Positions 57,427 through 64,000 of a stretch of DNA of 64,000 nucleotides are shown one piece after another. The position numbers and the translations under genes were made by a program. Source of the stretch: Salinicoccus sp. YB14-2 (GTDB lineage: Bacteria > Bacillota > Bacilli > Staphylococcales > Salinicoccaceae); NCBI RefSeq assembly GCF_001265075.1, contig NZ_LFKO01000001.1:1427309-1491308 (forward strand), in the 5' to 3' direction. The stretch's first letter is position 1, and the number at the start of each line of letters is the position of its first letter. A model generated the notes under the pieces. The model did no database searches, was not told the DNA's origin, and was given only the letters and a program-made list of their open reading frames with translations.

Positions 57427-58848
57427 ATGTCTGAAAGAAAAGTTATACCCTTCAATCAAAGTGGTTCATTTTACTTCAATCAGGGATTAAAGAAAATAGA
57501 GCAGAAAAAGAAGAGAGATGCTCTGAAAAGCTTTGAAAGAGCATATGATATAGATAATAATAATTTAGCTTATTTGTCACAATATGTGTATTTACTAGCT
57601 GAAAATGGACGGCAGGCTGAAGCTGAATATTTACTGATCAATAAATTTATTCAGCATCAATATGATGCTGAATTTTATTTTATACTCAGCCAATTATTTG
57701 TCATAACAAACGATCCGAACAAATCTTTTTTATTTGGAGTAGAGTATGCGAAGCATTTCCCTGAAGCGGGATATGATGAAGAACTGGAAAAATTGTTTGA
57801 TCTCGCCATCGAGGACGAAGACGAAGTCGAGAAAGAATCCGAGCGATTCGTCAGTCATCATATATTCCAGCATCTGTTCATGAATGCACGCATAGATGAA
57901 GCACTTGAATATTTATCGATGTTACCGGTCAGTCTGCAGGAAGAACGATCCTTCAGAAACTTAAAAGCGATGGCGTATTTATTTTTAAACAAGTTTGATG
58001 AAGCCTACGAAATCCTGGATACGCTGCTTAAGGAAAATAAAACCGATATGCACGCTTTAAGTCATCTGACGCTGCTTTACTACCACACAGGGCAGCAGTC
58101 CAAATACGAGTCATATTTGAAAAAGCTGGAAGTTGTCGAACCTCTGGATGACGACTCCAGATTCAAGGTCGGTCTCGTACTGAATTTCCTCAAACAATAC
58201 AGCAGGTCATATGAGTTATTGTTCCCGTTATATAAAAATCAGCAGTTCATCAGTTTCCAGCTGCTGCATGCTTTAAGCCATGCAAGCTACCACATTGGAA
58301 ATAGTGCCGAAGCGGAAATGTTCTGGCAGAAGATGCAGAACTTCCATAAGGTGAATGAATTGTACAGCCCGTGGAAAAAACAGGAAGCGTCTGATGCAAT
58401 ATCGGATATCGCCCATGTGTATCTGCATAACGATGATGTTCATATGCGTCTCCTCGGCCTTTATAAGATCAATCTGGTCAAGCCGAAAGATGCGGTGCTC
58501 GGCCATCCGGTGTGGGAGACGATCGAACAGCTGGATGATTATGAAAAATTATATGTCACATTCCTGTTCCAGGGTGTTAAACTGGTCAGGCTGGGTAAAA
58601 TGCATAATGGTCTCGAAATAATGAGTGCAGTCGGATATGAGGGTGAAGAAGACCGTCTGCAATGGATCGACACATTCCATCTGCTGTATGAAAAAATTAA
58701 AGAGTATGAAGATGTTTCATCTCTTGTCGCAGCAACATTGTATTTATATCCAAAAGGCAGAAAAATAACGAAGAAAGCAATGACCGAACAATTTGAAATC
58801 ACATCTTACCGGCTGAACAAGGCCATTGATATCATTAAGCAAATTTGA
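57427..58848 (+). CDS. TPR-repeat protein
   Basis: A 473-residue soluble helical protein with tetratricopeptide-like units, clear near residues 18-50 (FNQGLKKIEQKKKRDALKSFERAYDID) and 180-250. It starts one base after the acyltransferase stop, behind AAGGAGCAG. The same gene is found between lgt and trxB in staphylococci; function not established. Base usage in the first 300 bases is more AT-rich than in the neighbours. Confidence 0.78.
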   Translation: MSERKVIPFNQSGSFYFNQGLKKIEQKKKRDALKSFERAYDIDNNNLAYLSQYVYLLAENGRQAEAEYLLINKFIQHQYDAEFYFILSQLFVITNDPNKSFLFGVEYAKHFPEAGYDEELEKLFDLAIEDEDEVEKESERFVSHHIFQHLFMNARIDEALEYLSMLPVSLQEERSFRNLKAMAYLFLNKFDEAYEILDTLLKENKTDMHALSHLTLLYYHTGQQSKYESYLKKLEVVEPLDDDSRFKVGLVLNFLKQYSRSYELLFPLYKNQQFISFQLLHALSHASYHIGNSAEAEMFWQKMQNFHKVNELYSPWKKQEASDAISDIAHVYLHNDDVHMRLLGLYKINLVKPKDAVLGHPVWETIEQLDDYEKLYVTFLFQGVKLVRLGKMHNGLEIMSAVGYEGEEDRLQWIDTFHLLYEKIKEYEDVSSLVAATLYLYPKGRKITKKAMTEQFEITSYRLNKAIDIIKQI

Positions 58849-58914
58849 TGTAAAGAGAATTATTAACGCTTATAATATGAGTGATGTGATCTAGGAAGAG
58901 CGTCTAATTAATAG

Positions 58915-59865
<951 letters not shown>

Positions 59866-59873
59866 TTGATTGA

Positions 59874-59905
59874 GAAGACAAAATTTTACGTTTTGTCTTC
59901 TTTTT
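59874..59905 (+). terminator. Terminator after trxB
   Basis: GAAGACAAAA and TTTTGTCTTC form a perfect 10-bp stem with T5. Confidence 0.92.
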
Positions 59906-60034
59906 AATGGGAGCCGTATGATACCGGTTTAAGATGTTGTAAAAAGTAATGAATTTTGGTATTATTATATATTGGCATTAACTTTAGTTCAATCTATTTA
60001 TGATGTAAAATAAAGTTAATAATATGAACGGGAT

Positions 60035-60928
60035 GTGGAGCCATTGAAGAATTTAATCATTCTAACGGGTATGAGCGGCGCCGGTAAATCGGTCGCATTG
60101 GAAGCGCTGGAAGATATGGATATTTTCTGTATCGATAACTTGCCGCCGATTTTGATACCCAAAATAGCAGACTTGATGGAAACAACGGATGGCAGAATGG
60201 ACAATGTCGGACTCGGCATTGATTTAAGAGGTAAAGAACTGTTTGATACTCTGGTTTCAGAACTTGAAAAAATCATTGCCAATGAGAAAATCGAACTGAA
60301 AATCATCTTTTTGGATACAACGGATGAAAAGCTGGTGGCGCGGTATAAAGAGACGAGACGTTCACACCCATTGGATCACGGCATGAACGTGCTGCAGGCA
60401 ATTAAAAAAGAGAGGGCACTGCTCGAAGAACTGAAATACAGGGCGGATATCCTCATCGATACGACAGAGCTGAAGCCGAAAGAGCTGCGTTCCAAAATGT
60501 TTGAAGAAATTACCGGGGACGGAGAAAGCGGATTCCATGTCAATGTGCTGAGTTTCGGCTTTAAGCACGGTGTGCCGATAGACTCGGATCTTTTATTTGA
60601 CGTGAGATTTCTGCCGAATCCACATTATATCAGTGAACTCCAGCCATTCACCGGGCTCGATCAGCCGGTGTATGATTATGTGATGGGATCGAAGGAAACG
60701 AATATCTTTTACACTAAACTGTTGGACATGATGCGCTTCCTTCTGCCGCAATATTTGAGAGAAGGGAAATCCCAGCTGGTCGTCGGTATAGGATGTACAG
60801 GCGGACAGCATCGTTCTGTAGCACTGGCAGAACGTCTGAGCAGAGATTTGACCGATTATTTTGATTTCAAAGTAACAGCAAAGCACCGTGATGCTTATAT
60901 AGAAGGCGTTAAACATGAAGAAAGTTAG
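60035..60928 (+). CDS. rapZ: RNase adapter RapZ / YvcJ-type P-loop protein
   Basis: A 297-residue ATP/GTP-binding protein: Walker A GMSGAGKS (about 12-19), DNLPPILIPK, the RRSHPL and SFGFKHG motifs and a C-terminal GCTGGQHRSVALAERL. Start is uncertain: GTG 60035 and TTG 60044 are both in frame, each with an awkwardly close ribosome site (GGGA and GGAG). First gene of rapZ-yvcK-whiA; ends by overlapping yvcK by 14 bases. Confidence 0.9.
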   Translation: MEPLKNLIILTGMSGAGKSVALEALEDMDIFCIDNLPPILIPKIADLMETTDGRMDNVGLGIDLRGKELFDTLVSELEKIIANEKIELKIIFLDTTDEKLVARYKETRRSHPLDHGMNVLQAIKKERALLEELKYRADILIDTTELKPKELRSKMFEEITGDGESGFHVNVLSFGFKHGVPIDSDLLFDVRFLPNPHYISELQPFTGLDQPVYDYVMGSKETNIFYTKLLDMMRFLLPQYLREGKSQLVVGIGCTGGQHRSVALAERLSRDLTDYFDFKVTAKHRDAYIEGVKHEES

Positions 60929-61910
60929 AGTGACGATAATCGGCGGCGGCACCGGACTCAGTGTATTGGCGCGTGGTTTAAGACAATATCCGGTGGAAAT
61001 CTCTGCGATAGTATCAGTTGCCGACGACGGCGGATCTACAGGAATCATCCGCGATCAGATTGATATGCCGGCACCGGGGGATATCAGAAATGTGATGTCT
61101 GCTCTGTCCGACATGGAATCGAAACTCGAAAGCCTGTTTAAGTACAGATTTAAAAAGAATGAAATCAGTGGACATGCACTTGGAAATCTGATGCTTGCGG
61201 CAATGTATGACATGACTGGCGATTTCGCCCTGGCAGTCGAAGAACTGAGTGATATTCTGAATGTCCGGGGGACAGTGATACCGTCGACTAATATCAGCCC
61301 GAAGCTTGCTGCCCGCATGCATGACGACTCGATCATCATCGGTGAGAGTTATATACCCAAAGTGCAGCAGCAGATTTCCGAAGTGTTTTTATTACCGAAA
61401 GATACAACCGCCACACCGGAAGCGATCGAGGCGATCGAAGAAGCGGATATTATAGTGCTCGGCCCCGGAAGTCTGTATACGAGTATCATTCCGAATCTGC
61501 TGCCTTCAGGCATGAGGGATGCGCTGATCCACTCCCGGGGGACAAAAGTATATATATCCAATATTATGACACAGGTCGGTGAAACAATCGGCTACACCGC
61601 AACAGACCATTTAAAAGCGATCAATAAACACATCGGACAGAACGTATTTGATTACATCGTCCAGAATGAAAGGAATATCACATCCGATATATCCGATTAT
61701 TATAGGGAAAACGGCATGACAGTCGTAACGAGTGATAAAGATCAGCTGGACGAAATGGGGATTTCCATCCTGACACGGGACAACCTGGTCAGTGTCGATA
61801 AGGACGGTGCAGTCAGACATAACAATGATGTCATTGCAGAAATTATTTATGATATTACGCTGACGGAAATCAGTACACTGCAATATCGTTTGAACAAAGA
61901 TCAAAGTTAG
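60915..61910 (+). CDS. yvcK: Gluconeogenesis/cell-morphology factor YvcK
   Basis: A 331-residue CofD-like protein with [13 protein letters not shown] at the N-terminus, DDGGSTG, and [14 protein letters not shown]. Binds UDP-sugars in Bacillus and is needed for normal shape on gluconeogenic carbon. No strong ribosome site; translation is probably coupled to rapZ by the overlap. Confidence 0.92.
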   Translation: MKKVRVTIIGGGTGLSVLARGLRQYPVEISAIVSVADDGGSTGIIRDQIDMPAPGDIRNVMSALSDMESKLESLFKYRFKKNEISGHALGNLMLAAMYDMTGDFALAVEELSDILNVRGTVIPSTNISPKLAARMHDDSIIIGESYIPKVQQQISEVFLLPKDTTATPEAIEAIEEADIIVLGPGSLYTSIIPNLLPSGMRDALIHSRGTKVYISNIMTQVGETIGYTATDHLKAINKHIGQNVFDYIVQNERNITSDISDYYRENGMTVVTSDKDQLDEMGISILTRDNLVSVDKDGAVRHNNDVIAEIIYDITLTEISTLQYRLNKDQS

Positions 61911-61920
61911 GATTGATGAA

Positions 61921-62868
61921 ATGTCTTTTGCATCAGATATGAAAAATGAACTTGCGCGTGTGGACGTCGATACATGCTGTCAAAAGAGTGAATTGTCCGC
62001 ACTCATTAAGATGAACGGGGCATTAAGTTTTTTTAACGGTGAATGGGTGATCAGCGTTCAAACTGAAAATGCGGCGATTGCAAGAAGAATCTTCTCTTTG
62101 ATAAAAAATCTGTACGGCGTTGATATCGAACTTCTCGTACGAAGAAAGATGAAGCTGAAAAAGAACAACGTCTATATAAGCAGAGTGAAGAAAGATGCAC
62201 ATAAAATGCTTTCAGATCTCAATATCATCAAAGATGGTATAATTACAAACGACATCAATGAAGAAATCAAGAATAAAGAGTGCTGCATACGCAGCTATTT
62301 ACGCGGTGCATTTTTAGCGGGCGGCTCGGTGAACAATCCGGAAACGTCTGCCTATCACCTGGAAATCGCATCATTGTATGAGGATCATGCAAAAGTGCTG
62401 ACAGAACTGATGAACGGTTATGAACTGAATGCGAAATATATCGAGCGTAAACGCGGAGGATATATCACCTATTTGAAAGGTGCGGAAAAAATCGCCGAGT
62501 TTCTAAGTCTGATCGGCGGTTATCAGGCACTGCTGAAATTTGAAGACGTCCGTATCGTCCGGGATATGAGAAACTCAGTCAACAGGCTGGTCAATTGCGA
62601 AACGGCCAATTTGAATAAAACCGTCGGTGCAGCGATGCGACAGGTTGAAAATATTCAGCTGATTGATGAGGAGATTGGTATCGGCGAACTGCCCGAAAGA
62701 CTTCAGGAAATTGCAAGGCTGAGAATCGAACACCAGGAGGTCTCATTGAAAGAGCTTGGTGAAATGCTGTCTACAGGGGCGATTTCGAAGTCCGGTGTAA
62801 ACCACCGTCTGAGAAAACTCGACACTATAGCAGAGAAGATTAAAAGCGGCGAAGTGATGGAATTTTGA
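61921..62868 (+). CDS. whiA: DNA-binding protein WhiA
   Basis: A 315-residue regulator with an N-terminal degenerate LAGLIDADG-homing-endonuclease-like region ([16 protein letters not shown]) and a C-terminal helix-turn-helix ([26 protein letters not shown]). Involved in chromosome segregation and division in Firmicutes. Third gene of the conserved trio, ten bases after yvcK. Confidence 0.93.
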   Translation: MSFASDMKNELARVDVDTCCQKSELSALIKMNGALSFFNGEWVISVQTENAAIARRIFSLIKNLYGVDIELLVRRKMKLKKNNVYISRVKKDAHKMLSDLNIIKDGIITNDINEEIKNKECCIRSYLRGAFLAGGSVNNPETSAYHLEIASLYEDHAKVLTELMNGYELNAKYIERKRGGYITYLKGAEKIAEFLSLIGGYQALLKFEDVRIVRDMRNSVNRLVNCETANLNKTVGAAMRQVENIQLIDEEIGIGELPERLQEIARLRIEHQEVSLKELGEMLSTGAISKSGVNHRLRKLDTIAEKIKSGEVMEF

Positions 62869-62886
62869 TGACCGCATTCAACCATG

Positions 62887-62915
62887 CCCGGTGAGCACAA
62901 ACTTGCCGGGTTTTT
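62887..62915 (+). terminator. Terminator after whiA
   Basis: CCCGGTGAG and CTTGCCGGG pair (two wobbles) around CACAAA, then T5. Confidence 0.85.
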
Positions 62916-63036
62916 ATTTGTCACTAAATGGCCAAACATTGAAAAAAAGTCTACAGTTTGAGCCGGCTTTAAATTGAAATTTATATATTACAAGAGTAGA
63001 ATGACGGATTATAACGACATGGAGGTAATTTACGAT

Positions 63037-63825
63037 ATGAAAAAATGGTTAACAATGATATCACTCGCTGCCACAATGCTTACAGTATCAGCATGTGGAG
63101 ACGAGTCAGCAGAAGGTGACGATGGCGAAGGTGCAGAAAATACCGAAGAAGGCCAGGCGGCAGAAGGTCAATCTGCAGATGGCGAGACGCCTGAAATGCC
63201 TGAACCGGACCTTGAAGATGTTCCTGATGTTGTCGCAGAAATTAATGGCGAAGAAATCAGCAAGGAAGAATTTGAACAGGTTTATACCGGCCAGTTCCAG
63301 CAGGCTTCAATGATGCAGGAAATGACCGGCGAAGAAGTGAATGAAGATGAGCTGAAACAGCAGATTGCTGAAGGCATGGTTTCTGAAAGATTGCTTGTAC
63401 AGGAATCAGAAAACCGTGAAATCAGTGCGTCAGAAGAAGATGTCGATGCGATGATCAGTGAAATTACTGAAGCAAACGGCATGGAATCAGAAGATGACTT
63501 CTTTGCGGCGATGGAAGAGAGCGGCATGTCAGAAGATGAAATCAGGGCAGAGCTTGAAAAACAGGTGAAAGTCGAAGCGTTGATCTCTGAAGAAGCCGGC
63601 GATATCGAACCGTCAGATGAAGAACTGCAGGAAGTTTATAATGAACAGATCGCAGCGCGTGAAGAAGCTCAAAGTGAAGGTGAAGGAGAAGAAACTGAAC
63701 CGCCGGCATTCGAAGATGTAAAACCTCAGATTGAAGAACAGCTTGTCAGTGAAAAAGAAGCAGAAGTGGCACAGGGCCTTGCGGATGAACTCCGTGAAGA
63801 TGCTGATGTGGCGATCAACTTGTAA
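63037..63825 (+). CDS. SurA-N-domain lipoprotein (foldase-like, no PPIase domain)
   Basis: A 262-residue lipoprotein: signal peptide with lipobox VSAC (Cys about residue 20), an acidic low-complexity linker (about 22-60) and a helical SurA N-terminal-like domain (about 63-200; VVAEINGEEISKEEFEQVYT, LLVQESENREISASEEDVD). The acidic C-terminal region (EEAQSEGEGEETEP) continues without a parvulin PPIase domain. It may be a chaperone for exported proteins (inference). Frame extends to 62974; ATG 63037 after GGAGGT starts the signal peptide. In Staphylococcus clpP follows whiA. Confidence 0.8.
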   Translation: MKKWLTMISLAATMLTVSACGDESAEGDDGEGAENTEEGQAAEGQSADGETPEMPEPDLEDVPDVVAEINGEEISKEEFEQVYTGQFQQASMMQEMTGEEVNEDELKQQIAEGMVSERLLVQESENREISASEEDVDAMISEITEANGMESEDDFFAAMEESGMSEDEIRAELEKQVKVEALISEEAGDIEPSDEELQEVYNEQIAAREEAQSEGEGEETEPPAFEDVKPQIEEQLVSEKEAEVAQGLADELREDADVAINL

Positions 63826-63879
63826 TTGATGGAGAGAAGTAGTCAGAGTTTTATTTGATAAGAGAATGTGTCAGTGGCA

Positions 63880-64000
63880 CGAGTCGCTATAAGTGGCGGC
63901 CGCGGGCATGAGTTATGGCGTAATGAAGGCTGTCGTGCTATAAGTGGCGAACGTAGACATGGGTTATGGCGTAATCAAGGCTGCCGTGCTATAAGTGGTG
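63880..64000. repeat. 51-bp tandem repeat running off the window end
   Basis: GCTATAAGTGGC-type words begin at 63886, 63937 and 63988, exactly 51 bases apart; the TTATGGCGTAAT segment recurs 51 bases apart too. Two full units and the start of a third are visible and differ at several positions. Unlike the 45.9-kb array, no strong stem was found inside the unit. The array may be longer outside the window. Confidence 0.85.

Overview
The window is a low-to-mid-GC Firmicutes chromosome segment from the family Staphylococcaceae, and probably not from Staphylococcus itself. The order nrdIEF, sstABCD, murB, GGDEF protein, tagO, YigZ, DegV/FakB, comFA-comFC, long HPF, secA-prfB, secreted cell-wall hydrolase, csbA, uvrB-uvrA, hprK-lgt-acyltransferase-TPR protein-trxB, rapZ-yvcK-whiA is that of Staphylococcus. 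A complete riboflavin operon between nrdF and sst, a NlpC/P60 hydrolase where Staphylococcus has an SsaA-type protein, and a YvlB-like gene after uvrA fit a sister genus such as Jeotgalicoccus or Salinicoccus. That genus call is inference; no rRNA gene is present to settle it.

Layout: 0-4.3 kb molybdenum-cofactor operon (moeA-mobB-moaE-moaD-mobA-moaA) behind the tail of an unidentified gene. 4.3-7.4 kb heterodimeric CydDC-type ABC exporter. 7.4-11.8 kb DegV lipid-binding protein, MgrA/SarZ-like MarR regulator, CNNM/HlyC-type CBS protein, two tandem paralogous membrane coiled-coil proteins and a GlsB-type stress protein with a sigma-B-like promoter. 11.8-15.5 kb folate operon (pabA, fused pabB-pabC) running into a small membrane protein and a KipI/KipA-like pair in which KipI is reduced to its N-terminal domain. 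15.7-18.4 kb recQ and a DMT transporter. 18.6-22.3 kb NrdR-controlled class Ib ribonucleotide reductase. 22.4-26.0 kb FMN-riboswitch riboflavin operon. 26.1-27.3 kb YtkA-like lipoprotein and degenerate SDR. 27.3-31.3 kb Fur-controlled siderophore uptake (sstABCD).

31.4-39.4 kb holds murB, a YkyA-like lipoprotein, a bacilliredoxin, the GGDEF protein GdpS with an LCP ligase, tagO, a haem-type membrane protein, YigZ and FakB. 39.5-45.8 kb holds comFA-comFC, hpf, secA and prfB, the last with the autoregulatory +1 frameshift. 45.8-46.6 kb is a gene-free stretch with about four 50-bp hairpin repeats. 46.6-55.0 kb carries the P60 hydrolase, a TlpA-type thioredoxin, an HD hydrolase, csbA, LexA-controlled uvrBA and a DUF4097 protein. 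55.1-62.9 kb is the hprK-to-whiA housekeeping block. 63.0-63.8 kb is a SurA-N lipoprotein, and the window ends inside a second, unrelated 51-bp tandem repeat.

The region is mostly core genome. No phage, insertion sequence, CRISPR, tRNA or rRNA was recognised. Regulatory sites are unusually legible: two NrdR boxes 32 bp apart, a perfect Fur palindrome, a LexA box, an FMN riboswitch, two sigma-B-like promoters and the prfB frameshift. No clearly new multi-gene system was found. The least explained items are the two repeat arrays, the stripped-down KipI/KipA pair, the tandem coiled-coil paralogs, the degenerate SDR and a possible hairpin-bridged ribosome-binding site.
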